Positions 42,663-52,040 of a DNA stretch of 64,000 bases are shown one piece after another. The stretch covers positions 1 to 64,000 of the forward strand of contig CAMLIT010000001.1 in assembly GCA_946480295.1 (NCBI GenBank), in the 5' to 3' direction. Position 1 is the first letter of the stretch, and every line of letters starts with the position of its first letter. The notes beneath the pieces are model-generated. The model saw only the letters and a program-made list of their open reading frames with translations, was not told the DNA's origin and ran no database searches. A program made the translations under genes and the position numbers. This DNA comes from an uncultured Gemmatimonadota bacterium (GTDB lineage: Bacteria; Gemmatimonadota; Gemmatimonadetes; Gemmatimonadales; Gemmatimonadaceae).

Positions 42663-43478
42663 ATGCGCCGACCGAAACATCTCCAGACCATTCTCGTCGG
42701 CGCGGTGGCCGTCCTCGTCATCGGCGCGCGCTTCGTCCCCGGCCAGGATGCCCCCGGTCCGGTGACGGTCGCGACCGCTTCGGTGCTGGGGTTCAGTGAT
42801 CCGGTGCGCGATTCGGGGGGCGTCGACCCGACGGCCAGCGCGGTGGCGAGCGAGGTCCACACCGCGCTCGACGCCCTCGCCGGCGCGGTGCGCCAGCTCA
42901 GCGCCCCGCAGGCGCTCGAGGACGCGTTCCGCGGCTACTTCGCCTTCAAGGCGGCGCACCCCGACGAGGTGAAGAAGCCGTACCTGTACTTCGTCGACTA
43001 CGGGCTGCCGAGCACGACGGCGCGGGGCTACGTCTTCGACATGGACGCGCTGAAGATCGTCGACGGACCCTTCACCGTCGCGCACGGCCGCGGCTCCTCG
43101 GACTCGCCGTACGGCGTCCCGACGCACTTCTCGAACGCCGACAACAGCAACGCCACCTCGCTCGGGCTCTATCGCGCCGAGGACCTCTACGAGTTCCACG
43201 GCCACGCGAGCGGGCACGCGTACACGTCGCTCGGCATGCGGCTCGACGGCGTCTCGACGGGCTTCAACGACAACGCGCTCGAGCGCCACGTGGTGGCGCA
43301 CGGCGCCCCGTACGTCACGCCGACGAAGGCCGGGCGCAGCGAGGGGTGCCCGGCGATGGAGCCGTCGCGCGCCGAGCGGCTCCTCCCGAAGCTCGCCAAC
43401 GGCGGCATGGTCTTCCTCTTCGCGCCGGACTCGGCGTGGATGGCGGGAGATCCGTGGGTGACGGCGAGCGCCGAATAG
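42663..43478 (+). CDS. YkuD_2-type murein L,D-transpeptidase-like protein
   Basis: A 271-residue exported protein (N-terminal hydrophobic segment ~9-24, LVGAVAVLVIGARFV). The catalytic domain (~85-265) has the YkuD_2 pattern: KKPYLYFVDYGLPSTTARGYVFDMD, AHGRGSSDSPYGVPTHFSNADNSNATSLGLYR, HGHASGHAYTSLGMRLDGVSTGFND, ERHVVAHGAPYV and the Cys motif SEGCPAM (C229). Likely role: peptidoglycan cross-link or protein attachment chemistry in the periplasm. Start ATG 42663 is preceded by GGGAGC. Converges with the kinase gene across a hairpin. Confidence 0.9.
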   Translation: MRRPKHLQTILVGAVAVLVIGARFVPGQDAPGPVTVATASVLGFSDPVRDSGGVDPTASAVASEVHTALDALAGAVRQLSAPQALEDAFRGYFAFKAAHPDEVKKPYLYFVDYGLPSTTARGYVFDMDALKIVDGPFTVAHGRGSSDSPYGVPTHFSNADNSNATSLGLYRAEDLYEFHGHASGHAYTSLGMRLDGVSTGFNDNALERHVVAHGAPYVTPTKAGRSEGCPAMEPSRAERLLPKLANGGMVFLFAPDSAWMAGDPWVTASAE

Positions 43479-43484
43479 GCACGA

Positions 43485-43505
43485 GGGACGGGGCTGGTCC
43501 GTCCC
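43485..43505. terminator. Hairpin between convergent genes
   Basis: GGGACGG (43485-43491) pairs with CCGTCCC (43499-43505) around a 7-base loop, in the 51-base gap between the transpeptidase-like gene and the hybrid kinase gene that converge here. Confidence 0.5.
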
Positions 43506-43529
43506 CGTCCGCCCTTGCCGAGGCGCCCG

Positions 43530-45824
43530 TCAGGACGCCCGCAGTCGCATCGCGCCGTTCACCGCCTCGACCAGCGAGTCCGTGGTGAACGGCTTCTGCA
43601 CGAACCCGTGGATCGCGCCCGGGGCACCGACCTCCGCGCCGGTGTAGCCCGACATGAGGATCACGCGCAGCGCGGGGAGCTGCGCGCTGGCGCGCGCCGC
43701 GAGCTCGATGCCGCCCATCTCCGGCATCATCACATCCGAGAGGAGCACGTCCACCTGCGCGCCGTGGGCCGCGAGGACGTCGAGCGCGTCGACGCCCTGG
43801 CGGGCGACGAGGACGCGGTAGCCCGCCCGATCGAGGACGCGGCGGGCGATCTCGCGCACCGCCTCCTCGTCCTCGACGACGAGCACCGTCCCCGCCTCGC
43901 CGACGCGCGGCTTCGCCGCCGCCGACGCCGTCGCGCGCGGCGGCGCCTCGGCGGCGAGGGGGAGCGTGACCGTGAAGACGCTCCCCTCGCCCTCGCGACT
44001 GTCGACCGCGATCGTCCCGCCGGACTGCTCGACGATGCCGTGCACCGTCGCGAGGCCGAGCCCCGTTCCCTGGCCGGTGGGCTTGGTGGTGAAGAACGGC
44101 TCGAAGATCTGCCCCTGTACGCCGGCCGGGATGCCCACCCCCGTGTCGCCGACCATCAGGAACGCGGCGGGCGTTCGATCGGCACCGTGGCCGCGCGACA
44201 CCTCGATGGTGATCGTACCGCCGTCGGGCATCGCGTCGCGCGCGTTGAGCGCGAGGTTCACCAGCACCTGCTCGAGCTGCGTCCGGTCGGCGAAGACGGG
44301 CACCGGCTCGGTGGCGAAGCGCGTCACGACGTGCAACGCGGCGCCGAGCAGCGGGCGGAGCATCGCCGCGGTCTCGGCGACGACCTCGTTGAGGTCGAGC
44401 GTGGTCGGCTGGAGCACCTGCCGGCGGCTGAAGGCGAGGAGCTGGCGGGTGAGCGAGGCGGCGCGCGTCGTCCCCTTGAGGATCTCGGCGACATCCTCGC
44501 GGCGCGGGTCGCCCGGCGTGAGGTCGGCCTGGAGGAGCTCGGCGAAGCCGGCGATCGCGGCGATGATGTTGTTGAAGTCGTGCGCCACGCCGCCGGCGAG
44601 CCGGCCGACCGCCTCCATCTTCTGCGCCTGCTGGAGCTGCGCCTCGAGGACGCGGCGGGCGGTGAGGTCGCGCGCGATGCCGAAGACGCCGACGACCTCG
44701 CCGCCGACGATCATCGGGATGTTCGTGGCGTCGACGTGGACGACATGCCCGGTGCGGTGGCGGATCGTGGTCTCGAAGCGCTGCGCCCTGCCGGCGAGCG
44801 CCGCCTCGAAGTGGCGCGCGACGACGTCGGCGTGCTCGGGGGCGACGAGCGGCGCGAAGGAGTTCCCGAGGAGCTCCTCGACCGGGTAGCCGGAGGTCGC
44901 CTCGCACGCGGGGTTCGCCGTCAGGAGCCGACCCGCGCGGTCGATGGAGTACACCGCGTCGGGGTGGTGCTCGAAGAGCGAGCGGTAACGCTGCTCGCTC
45001 TCCTCCAGGCGCTGCGCCGCGCGGCGGAGCTCTGTGACGTCCATGAGGACGCCGTCGGCGAGCACGCTCCCGTCGGGCTGGCGCTCGTTGCTGGACGCGA
45101 CCTGGACGAATCGCTCCTCGCCCGTGCGGAGCACGATGCGCCCCTCCCATCGCCAGGGCAGCCCGCCGGCCATGGCGGCCTGCCCGGAGGCGTGCATGCC
45201 AGGGCGGTCGTCGGGGTGGACGAGGCCGAAGAGGGCGTCGGGGTCGCGCAGCACCGCCTCGGGCGCGATGCCGAGCAGGGTGCGCGTCCCCTCGCTCACG
45301 AAGGTGAAGCGCCTGCTCCCGTCGGGAAGGGCGTGATACTGGTAGACGATTCCCGGCGCGTGCGAGGCGATGCGCTGGTAGCGCGCCTCGCTCTCGCGGA
45401 GCGCCTCCTCCGCGCGCTTGCGGAGGGTGATGTCCTGGTACTTTAGGACGTAGTACAGCGGGGCGCCGACGGCATCGCGCACGGCGACGGCGTCGAGCAT
45501 CACCCAGACGGGGTGCCCCTGCCTGTGGACGAGGCGCTTCTCGATCTGGCAGGCGTCGACCTCGCCGGCGAGCACGCGGCCGAGGATCTCGAGATCGCGC
45601 GCGAGGTCGTCGGGGTGCGTGAACTCCTGGAAGGAGCGGCCGAGCAGCTCCGCCTCCGGGTAGCCGACGATGGCGCAGAGCGCGCGGTTCACGCGCGTCC
45701 AGCGGCCGTCGGGATCGGAGATGGCCATGCCGATGGCGGCATGGTCGAACGCGCCTCGGATGCCGGCCTCGCTGTCACTCAGGGCGTCCACGGTCGGTGG
45801 ACGAGCCACGACATGCACCGGCAA
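43530..45824 (-). CDS. PAS-PAS-PAS hybrid sensor histidine kinase
   Basis: A 764-residue cytoplasmic two-component hybrid kinase without membrane helices. Three PAS domains (~25-135, 150-265, 280-390), HisKA with phospho-acceptor H415 (GGVAHDFNN), HATPase (~510-625: LVNLALNARDAMPDGG, GDTGVGIP, GQGTGLGLATV) and a C-terminal receiver with D697 (LLSDVMMPEMGG). The layout matches NtrB-like, oxygen/redox- or ligand-sensing kinases whose receiver passes phosphate to a separate histidine phosphotransferase. No partner regulator is adjacent. Start uncertain: TTG 45824, or GTG 45818/45809. Confidence 0.92.
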   Translation of the reverse strand: MPVHVVARPPTVDALSDSEAGIRGAFDHAAIGMAISDPDGRWTRVNRALCAIVGYPEAELLGRSFQEFTHPDDLARDLEILGRVLAGEVDACQIEKRLVHRQGHPVWVMLDAVAVRDAVGAPLYYVLKYQDITLRKRAEEALRESEARYQRIASHAPGIVYQYHALPDGSRRFTFVSEGTRTLLGIAPEAVLRDPDALFGLVHPDDRPGMHASGQAAMAGGLPWRWEGRIVLRTGEERFVQVASSNERQPDGSVLADGVLMDVTELRRAAQRLEESEQRYRSLFEHHPDAVYSIDRAGRLLTANPACEATSGYPVEELLGNSFAPLVAPEHADVVARHFEAALAGRAQRFETTIRHRTGHVVHVDATNIPMIVGGEVVGVFGIARDLTARRVLEAQLQQAQKMEAVGRLAGGVAHDFNNIIAAIAGFAELLQADLTPGDPRREDVAEILKGTTRAASLTRQLLAFSRRQVLQPTTLDLNEVVAETAAMLRPLLGAALHVVTRFATEPVPVFADRTQLEQVLVNLALNARDAMPDGGTITIEVSRGHGADRTPAAFLMVGDTGVGIPAGVQGQIFEPFFTTKPTGQGTGLGLATVHGIVEQSGGTIAVDSREGEGSVFTVTLPLAAEAPPRATASAAAKPRVGEAGTVLVVEDEEAVREIARRVLDRAGYRVLVARQGVDALDVLAAHGAQVDVLLSDVMMPEMGGIELAARASAQLPALRVILMSGYTGAEVGAPGAIHGFVQKPFTTDSLVEAVNGAMRLRAS

Positions 45825-45934
45825 CCGGCGGCGGTTGGACGGCGCGCGCGCGGCGCGTTAGATCAGCGGGAGTCGATGCCGCCGCGTTAGTCTTCAGGAG
45901 CTTCCGACACCCCTCCCCTCCCAGGATCGCAGGC

Positions 45935-48900
45935 ATGAAGCCCGTGCACTCCCTCCGCTGGCCCGGCGCCGCCCTGCTGGCGCTCGCCGGCCTCGTTCTC
46001 TCGCACCCCGCGGCGGCCCAGCAGCGCGCCGACGCGACGGCGCTCCGGACCGGTCTCGTCTGGCGCAACGTCGGCCCCTTCCGCGCCGGGCGCGTCGCCG
46101 CGGTGAGCGGCGCCGTCGGCCAGCCCGGCGTCTTCTACATCGGCCTCCCCGCGGGGGGCGTCTGGAAGACGACGAGCGCCGGCGAGACCTGGTTCCCCGT
46201 GTTCGACGGCGTGAAGGACGTGTCGTCGGTCGGCGCGGTCGAGGTGGCGCCCTCGGACCCGCGGGTGATCTACGTCGGCACCGGGGACATGGTGACCGGC
46301 GGCGCGATCAACGAGGGGAACGGCGTCTACAAGTCCATCGACGCCGGCCGCAGCTGGCAGCACGTGGGGCTCGACTCGACGAAGCAGATCCCCTCCATCC
46401 TCGTCGACCCGCACGACCCGAACCTCGTGCTCGTCGCCGCGCAGGGGAACATCCACGAGCGCAGCGACGCGCGCGGCGTCTACCGCAGCACGGATGGCGG
46501 GAAGACGTGGACGAAGACGCTGTACGTGGACGACGAGACCGGGATCCAGAAGCTCGCGCGGGCGAACGACGTGCCCAACGTGATCTTCGCGACGACCGTC
46601 CGCCACTACGTCCCGCGCGGCGCGCCGCCGCGGCGCGGCGCCGAACCGGACACGGGGCGCAGCGGCACGGCGCTGTACGTGTCCATCGACGAGGGGCTGA
46701 CCTGGCGCGAGGTCGCCGGCCGCGGGCTCCCGCGCCTGAGCGGGCGCACCTCGGTGGCGGTGGCGATGAACACGAACGCGCGCCGCGTCTTCCTCATCGG
46801 CAACTTCGGTCTCTACCGCTCCGACGATGGCGGCGCGAGCTGGCAGCGGATGGATCCAGACGACGATCGCATCCGGAACGGCCAGGGTGGCTACAACTGC
46901 GGCGTGTACGTCGACCCGCAGAACCCGGACGTGGTCTACACCATCAACACATCGAGCTACAGCTCCACCGACGGCGGCAACACCTTCACCGGCTTCAAGG
47001 GCGCGCCGGGCGGCGACGACCCGCAGCAGATGTGGATCGACCCGACCAACGGGCAGCGCATACTGCTCGGCCTGGACCAGGGCGCCGTGGTCTCCCTGGA
47101 CGGCGGCGCGACGTGGAGCTCGTGGTACAACCAGTCCACCGAGCAGGTCTACCACCTCGCGGTGGACAACTCCTTCCCGGCGTGGGTGTACGCGACGCAG
47201 CAGGACGCCGGCGCGGTGCGCACGCGGGTGCGCGGCAACCTCGGCGAGATCACGCCCCTCGACTGGAGCCCGGTGCCCGGTTGGGAGTGGGGGACGGTCG
47301 TCCCCGATCCGCTCCACCCCGACACCGTGTACGCCAGCGGCTCGGGGATCGTGAAGATCGCGTATCCCACCGAGCAGTGGATCAACGTCAGCCCGGCGCT
47401 GGATCCGGCGGCGAAGCTGCGCACGTCGTTCTCCGGGCCGCTGGTCTGGGCGCCGTGGAACCAGCACGAGCTGCTCGCCGGCTTCCAGTACCTGATGGCG
47501 ACGACCGACGGCGGCGTGCACTGGAAGCGGCTGAGCCCCGACCTCGGCGTGCCGAAGGAGCAGATGGCGACGCTCGCCGGCCGCGCGGCGGGCGAGGGCG
47601 CGCCGGAGCCACCGGGCGGCGCGATCGAGACGATCTCCGCGTCCACCGTGGCGCCGGGGACGATCTGGGTCGGGACGAACAACGGCCTGATCAAGCTCAC
47701 GCGCGACGAGGGGCGCACGTGGGAGGACGTCAGCATCGCCGGGCTGCCTAACGCGAGCCACGCCGACATCTCGACGATCGACGCGTCGCACCAGGACGCG
47801 GCGACGGCGTACGTGGCGATCGACTACCACACGTCCGGCGACTACGCGCCGTACCTCTACCGCACGCACGACTACGGGAAGACGTGGACGCGGATCGTCA
47901 ACCGCCTGCCGGTCGACGCGCCGGGCGGGAGCTTCGCGCGGGTGATCCGCACCGACACGAAGAAGGCCGGGCTCCTCTTCGCCGGCACGGAGAGCGGGAT
48001 GTACGTGTCGTTCGACGACGGCGACTACTGGCAGCCGCTGATGCTGAACCTGCCGACGACGTCGTTCCGCGACATCGCCATCCACGGCAACGACCTGATC
48101 GTCGGCACGTACGGGCGCGGCATCTGGGTGCTCGACGACTACACGGTGCTGCGGCAGCTCGTGCCCTCGATCGCCATGGAGCCGGCGCACCTCTTCAAGC
48201 CCGACGACGCGATCCGCGTGCGGCGGAACGTGAACGCCGACACGCCCTTCCCGCCGGAGGTGCCGCACGCGCTCAACCCGCCGGAGGGCGCGGTCGTGGA
48301 CTACTGGCTGCCGACGAAGCCGGCGCACGACGTCACGCTCGACGTGCTCGACGCCTCGGGGAAGGTGGTGCGGCACATGTCGAGCGCGCCGATCGCGCCG
48401 GTGGCCGAGGCGGCGCACCCGCCCGAGCCGAACTACTGGCTCGCCGCGCCGATGCCGCTGTCGAGGCAGCTCGGCCTGAACCGCGTGCACTGGGACCTGC
48501 GCTACGACGCGCCGCCCGCGTTCACCCACAGCTTCGAGATCAACGCGAACCCCGGCCTCACGCCGGCGTCGCCGGAGGGGCCGCTCGCGCTACCGGGCGT
48601 GTACACGCTGAAGCTCACCGTGGACGGCAGGAGCTACACCCAGCCGCTCACGGTGCGCAACGACCCGCGGTCGCCGGTCGCCGCCTCGGCGCTCGCCGCG
48701 CAGCACGCGCTCGAGATGAAGCTGTACGACGGGGTCCGCGCGAGCTGGCAGGGCGGACGCGACGCGACGGCATTGCGCGCCGCGGTGGCGAAGGCGGTCG
48801 GCGCGAACCCGGCGCAGGACGTCGCCGCCGCGGCGGCGGTGCTCGGCGCGCATCTGGACAGCGTCGCGAAGGCGAGCGACGCGGGGCGCGGCTTCCGCCG

Positions 48901-49162
48901 GCGCGGCGCGCAGACCCCGGACTTCGCCGGCGTCAACGGCGCCTTCGTCAGGCAGCTCGAGGCGCAGGACTTCGCCGACATGGCGCCGACCGGACCGATG
49001 CTCGCCGCGTACGCGAGCACGTGCTCGGAGCTGAAGGGGCTCGCGGCGCGGTGGAAGGCGCTCGTGACGACCGACCTCCCGGCGCTGAACGCGGCGCTCG
49101 CCCGGCACGGCCAGGCGCCGGTCGCCGTCCCAGCGGCCGTGCTCGCGACACCGGGCTGCTGA
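45935..49162 (+). CDS. Secreted BNR/VPS10-like beta-propeller protein (1075 aa)
   Basis: A large exported protein with signal peptide (SHPAAAQQ, ~29) and multiple BNR/sortilin-type repeats forming one or two beta-propellers (~40-750): GVWKTTSAGETWFPVF, GVYKSIDAGRSWQHVG, GVYRSTDGGKTWTKT, GLYRSDDGGASWQRM, GTYGRGIWVLDD. Residues ~760-960 form Ig/FN3-like strands (DVTLDVLDASGKVVRHM, LPGVYTLKLTVDG); the end is helical. Annotators often call these glycosyl hydrolases, but catalytic residues of sialidases are not apparent; binding or scaffold function is as likely. ATG 45935 fits the signal peptide. Confidence 0.88.
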   Translation: MKPVHSLRWPGAALLALAGLVLSHPAAAQQRADATALRTGLVWRNVGPFRAGRVAAVSGAVGQPGVFYIGLPAGGVWKTTSAGETWFPVFDGVKDVSSVGAVEVAPSDPRVIYVGTGDMVTGGAINEGNGVYKSIDAGRSWQHVGLDSTKQIPSILVDPHDPNLVLVAAQGNIHERSDARGVYRSTDGGKTWTKTLYVDDETGIQKLARANDVPNVIFATTVRHYVPRGAPPRRGAEPDTGRSGTALYVSIDEGLTWREVAGRGLPRLSGRTSVAVAMNTNARRVFLIGNFGLYRSDDGGASWQRMDPDDDRIRNGQGGYNCGVYVDPQNPDVVYTINTSSYSSTDGGNTFTGFKGAPGGDDPQQMWIDPTNGQRILLGLDQGAVVSLDGGATWSSWYNQSTEQVYHLAVDNSFPAWVYATQQDAGAVRTRVRGNLGEITPLDWSPVPGWEWGTVVPDPLHPDTVYASGSGIVKIAYPTEQWINVSPALDPAAKLRTSFSGPLVWAPWNQHELLAGFQYLMATTDGGVHWKRLSPDLGVPKEQMATLAGRAAGEGAPEPPGGAIETISASTVAPGTIWVGTNNGLIKLTRDEGRTWEDVSIAGLPNASHADISTIDASHQDAATAYVAIDYHTSGDYAPYLYRTHDYGKTWTRIVNRLPVDAPGGSFARVIRTDTKKAGLLFAGTESGMYVSFDDGDYWQPLMLNLPTTSFRDIAIHGNDLIVGTYGRGIWVLDDYTVLRQLVPSIAMEPAHLFKPDDAIRVRRNVNADTPFPPEVPHALNPPEGAVVDYWLPTKPAHDVTLDVLDASGKVVRHMSSAPIAPVAEAAHPPEPNYWLAAPMPLSRQLGLNRVHWDLRYDAPPAFTHSFEINANPGLTPASPEGPLALPGVYTLKLTVDGRSYTQPLTVRNDPRSPVAASALAAQHALEMKLYDGVRASWQGGRDATALRAAVAKAVGANPAQDVAAAAAVLGAHLDSVAKASDAGRGFRRRGAQTPDFAGVNGAFVRQLEAQDFADMAPTGPMLAAYASTCSELKGLAARWKALVTTDLPALNAALARHGQAPVAVPAAVLATPGC

Positions 49163-49195
49163 CGGGGTGAGATCGGCGCGGCGGGATTCGGCGGC

Positions 49196-49738
49196 GTGAG
49201 GATCGTCGGCGGCAAGTTCGCCGGGCGAGACCTCACGTCGCCGAACGACTTCCGCGTGCGTCCGACCGCGGAGCACGTGCGCGCGGCGCTGCTGGACCTG
49301 CTGGCGCCGGTGCTGGCGGGGGCGCGCGTGCTCGACCTGTTCGCCGGCACGGGCGCGCTCGGCCTGGAGGCGCTCTCACGCGGCGCCGCGCGCGCGGACT
49401 TCGTGGAGACGCGCCCATCGAGCCTGCACGCGCTGCGCGCGAACGTCGCCGCGCTCCGAGTGCGGGAGCGCACGCGCATCTTCAAGCGCGACGCCCTCCC
49501 CTTCGCCGCGGCGCTCGACGCGGACGCCTACGACCTCGCCTTCGCCGACCCACCATACGAGTCGCGGATGCTCGACCGGGTGATCGAGACGTGGCAGGCG
49601 AAGCGCTTCGCGCGGGTGCTCGCGGTGGAGCACGCGAAGCGGCACGAGGTGCCGGGGGGCGGGAGGAGGTTGGTGTTCGAGGAGACGGTGGTGACGGTCT
49701 ACCGCGGGAGGGGGGAGGCGGGATTCGGGGGGCGGTAG
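49196..49738 (+). CDS. rsmD: 16S rRNA (guanine966-N2)-methyltransferase
   Basis: A 180-residue RsmD enzyme that methylates G966 of 16S rRNA during 30S assembly. MRIVGGKFAGRDL at the start (the IxGGxxxGR signature), RPTAEHVRAALLDLL, the SAM site VLDLFAGTGALGLEALSRGA and catalytic DPPYE are all present. GTG start at 49196; the C-terminus has a Gly/Arg tail beyond the family core. Its usual neighbour coaD is not found here. Confidence 0.95.
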   Translation: MRIVGGKFAGRDLTSPNDFRVRPTAEHVRAALLDLLAPVLAGARVLDLFAGTGALGLEALSRGAARADFVETRPSSLHALRANVAALRVRERTRIFKRDALPFAAALDADAYDLAFADPPYESRMLDRVIETWQAKRFARVLAVEHAKRHEVPGGGRRLVFEETVVTVYRGRGEAGFGGR

Positions 49739-49750
49739 GGACGAGGGACG

Positions 49751-49855
49751 ACGTGATTGGCCGTTGGTCGTTCGTTATTGGCGAGCCGCTCGGGACGCTT
49801 CGTGTGGCATCCCGAGCGGCTCGCCAGGAACCAATCACGAATGACCAATGACGTC
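49751..49855. repeat. Large palindromic intergenic repeat, copy 1
   Basis: A perfect 16-bp stem, GGCGAGCCGCTCGGGA (49780-49795) with TCCCGAGCGGCTCGCC (49810-49825), sits inside a wider imperfect inverted repeat. TTGGTCGTTCGTTATTGG on the left matches TTGGTCATTCGTGATTGG on the opposite strand of the right arm, offset by about 7 bases. G-rich sequence (GGGACGAGGGACGA) lies on its left and C-rich sequence on its right. It is located between the converging rsmD and plug-lipoprotein genes; a bidirectional terminator or a REP/MITE-like element. A second copy is at 55261. Confidence 0.85.
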
Positions 49856-49882
49856 GTTGCCCGTCCCGCCTCCCGCCTCCCG

Positions 49883-50356
49883 CTAATGCTTCGTCCTGAT
49901 CACCACCACCCCGTGCGCTCCCTGCATTCCGTAGACGGACGTCGAGCTCACGTCCTTCAGGACGTCGATCGACTGGACGTCCTTGGGGTCGAGCTCGCGC
50001 AGGACGAGTGAGAGGTTGCGGGGCTCGACGGGCATGCCGTCGAGGACGACGAGGGCGTCGCCGGCGCCGTTGAGCGAGTCCATCCCGCGGATGCGCAGCG
50101 AGATCGTGCCGTCGGCGTCGCGGATGACCTGGAGGCCGGCGACGCGCCCCTCGAGGAGCTCGGCGACGTCGTCCGCCTGGCGCGCGCGGAGGGCGGTGGT
50201 CGAGATGGAGTCCACGGCGCCGGTGGGATTCACGGCGGCCGGACGTGGCGGCTCACGCGGCGCCGCCGAGAGCTGCGGAGGGGGGCTCGTGCGGGCACAG
50301 CCCGGGAGCAGAACCAGTACACTGCTCAGTACGACCACCACGCTGGTCGTTCGCAT
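49883..50356 (-). CDS. Stand-alone TonB-receptor plug-domain lipoprotein in susCD operon
   Basis: 157 residues: lipoprotein signal with lipobox LLPGC (Cys ~19), short linker, then a single SusC-type plug: DDVAELLEGRVAGLQVIRDADGT, LRIRGMDSLNGAGDALVVLDGMPV, LDPKDVQSIDVLKDVSSTSVYG, AHGVVVIRTKH. It stops at the plug-barrel junction, like the protein at 5780-6259 (159 residues). Ribosome site GGAGGAGGGG precedes ATG 50356. It lies 68 bases after susD on the same strand, so it is the third gene of a susC-susD-plug operon. Function unknown; it may occlude or modulate the SusC channel or its TonB coupling (inference). Confidence 0.85.
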   Translation of the reverse strand: MRTTSVVVVLSSVLVLLPGCARTSPPPQLSAAPREPPRPAAVNPTGAVDSISTTALRARQADDVAELLEGRVAGLQVIRDADGTISLRIRGMDSLNGAGDALVVLDGMPVEPRNLSLVLRELDPKDVQSIDVLKDVSSTSVYGMQGAHGVVVIRTKH

Positions 50357-50424
50357 GGCCCCTCCTCCGCACCATCGTCCCCGGGGCGCGCATTCGCGGC
50401 CCCGGGGAGACGGGAGGTGCAATC

Positions 50425-52029
50425 CTAGTACCCTGGATTCTGCTTCAGGTTGGGGTTCGTGGCAATGGCCCCGCTCGGAATCGCGAACAGCGAGCGGTAG
50501 TCCCCGTTCGGCGTGTGGTTGAACCAGGTCTTCGTCGTGAAGACGCCGAAGCGGATCAGGTCCGACCGGCGGTGCCCCTCGGCGGCGAACTCCCAGCCCA
50601 GCTCGTCGAGGAAGCGGCCGAACTGGATGTTGGCGCCGCCACCCGTCACCGGCGTGCCGCCCGGGCCGGTCTTCACCACCCCGTCGACATCGTCCCAGCC
50701 GTAGTTGAACGAGCTGCCCTGCTGGAGCTCCGTACCCGTCACGATCGCCTTCATCGGGTCGTCGAAGTCGCGCATGCGCACCTGGGTGACGAGCTGCGCG
50801 GCCGCGTCTGCATTACCCGTCCGCAGCTGCGCCTCGGCATTCATCATCAGGACCTCGGCGTAGCGGAGGATCGGGTAGTCCACGTCCGACGATCCCGTCT
50901 CACCGGCGTAGATCTCGTACTTCCACACCGGATAGCCGTTGTTGAAGTCCGTCGAGTCGATCCGCGGGACGTACTTCACGAAGTTGTAGCCGCGTCCCTG
51001 CGAGTCGAACTGCGGGCCCATGAGCCAGGTGTCCGGCAGCCGCTTGTCCGTCGAGTCGTACGTGTCGATGAACTGCGGCGCCGACGCGCTGCCGCCCCAC
51101 GGCTGCGCCTGCATGTTGAAGACGTAGCGCAGCTCCGGCTTCAGCGTCTTCATGTGGAAGCAGCTCTCCGGGCCGTTGATCGCGTCGTACGGCACGTCCC
51201 AGATGTTCTCCTTCGAGTTCTCGTTATGCCGGGAGAAGGGCGTGCGGTAGTTCGGGTCGAGCTGGTACTTCCCCCCGTCGATGATCTGCTGCGTGGTGGT
51301 GAGGACCTTGCCCCACTCGGGGGTGCCGGTGTAGACCTCGGCATTGAGGTAGACGCGCGCGAGGATCCCGAGCGCGGCCCACTTGGTGACGCGGCCGTAC
51401 GTCGCCGTGCCCGTGGTGTCGCTCAGGTTGGGGATGGCGTCGGTGAGCTCCTTGACGACGAAGTCGTAGACCTGCTTCCGCGTCGACTGCTGCGGCAGCT
51501 CCGTCGCCTTGAAGTTCGTCACGATCGGCACGTTGCCGAAGTTGTCGAGCAGCAGCGAGTAGTAGTACGCCCGCAGCGCGTGCAGCTCCGCGTCCAGCGA
51601 CGTCTTCGAGCTGGCGGGCACGGCCACGACCCCTGAGTCGATCTGGTAGAGGACGCGGTTCACGCCGTTGATGCCGTTGAACGCGTTGTACCAGAGGGAG
51701 CCGGGCTGTCCCTGGTGCGCATCCCAGCGGTGCTGGTGGAGGCGGATGTAGGTGCCGCCGTCGTACCACCCGTTCGGGCGCACGGGCGTCAGCAGCTCGT
51801 CCGACGTCTCCTCCTGCAGGTCGATGTTGCCGTACCACCCCATCCACAGCGCGCGGAGGGGCGTGTACGCGGGAGCGATGAGCGAGCCGAGATCGGCCGC
51901 CGTCGGCTTGAAGTTGGTGGCCGTGACCTGGTTGTACGGGACCTCGGTGAGGTCCGTGCACGACACGGAGGCGACGGCGATCCCGAGGCCGGCGAGGACC
52001 GGCAGGAATCTGGAGTAGTTGAAGCTCAT
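50425..52029 (-). CDS. SusD/RagB family glycan-binding lipoprotein
   Basis: A 534-residue surface lipoprotein (lipobox VASVSC, Cys ~24). SusD features: NGINGVNRVLYQID and LDAELHALRAYYYSLLLDNFGNVPIV in the helical core, LGILARVYLNAEVYTG, ILRYAEVLMMNAEAQLRTGNADAA, and FLDELGWEFAAEGHRRSDLIRFG with the C-terminal LFAIPSGAIATNPNLKQNPGY. It differs clearly from the SusD at 26861, so the two systems probably take different glycans. Start 52029 is 11 bases after the susC stop. Confidence 0.95.
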   Translation of the reverse strand: MSFNYSRFLPVLAGLGIAVASVSCTDLTEVPYNQVTATNFKPTAADLGSLIAPAYTPLRALWMGWYGNIDLQEETSDELLTPVRPNGWYDGGTYIRLHQHRWDAHQGQPGSLWYNAFNGINGVNRVLYQIDSGVVAVPASSKTSLDAELHALRAYYYSLLLDNFGNVPIVTNFKATELPQQSTRKQVYDFVVKELTDAIPNLSDTTGTATYGRVTKWAALGILARVYLNAEVYTGTPEWGKVLTTTQQIIDGGKYQLDPNYRTPFSRHNENSKENIWDVPYDAINGPESCFHMKTLKPELRYVFNMQAQPWGGSASAPQFIDTYDSTDKRLPDTWLMGPQFDSQGRGYNFVKYVPRIDSTDFNNGYPVWKYEIYAGETGSSDVDYPILRYAEVLMMNAEAQLRTGNADAAAQLVTQVRMRDFDDPMKAIVTGTELQQGSSFNYGWDDVDGVVKTGPGGTPVTGGGANIQFGRFLDELGWEFAAEGHRRSDLIRFGVFTTKTWFNHTPNGDYRSLFAIPSGAIATNPNLKQNPGY

Positions 52030-52040
52030 TGCGCAGCCTC

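Noticed and set aside
45935..49162. Calling the BNR-propeller protein a sialidase or glycosyl hydrolase
   Set aside because: Repeats are sortilin/BNR-type but the sialidase catalytic residues are not apparent, so only the fold is claimed.
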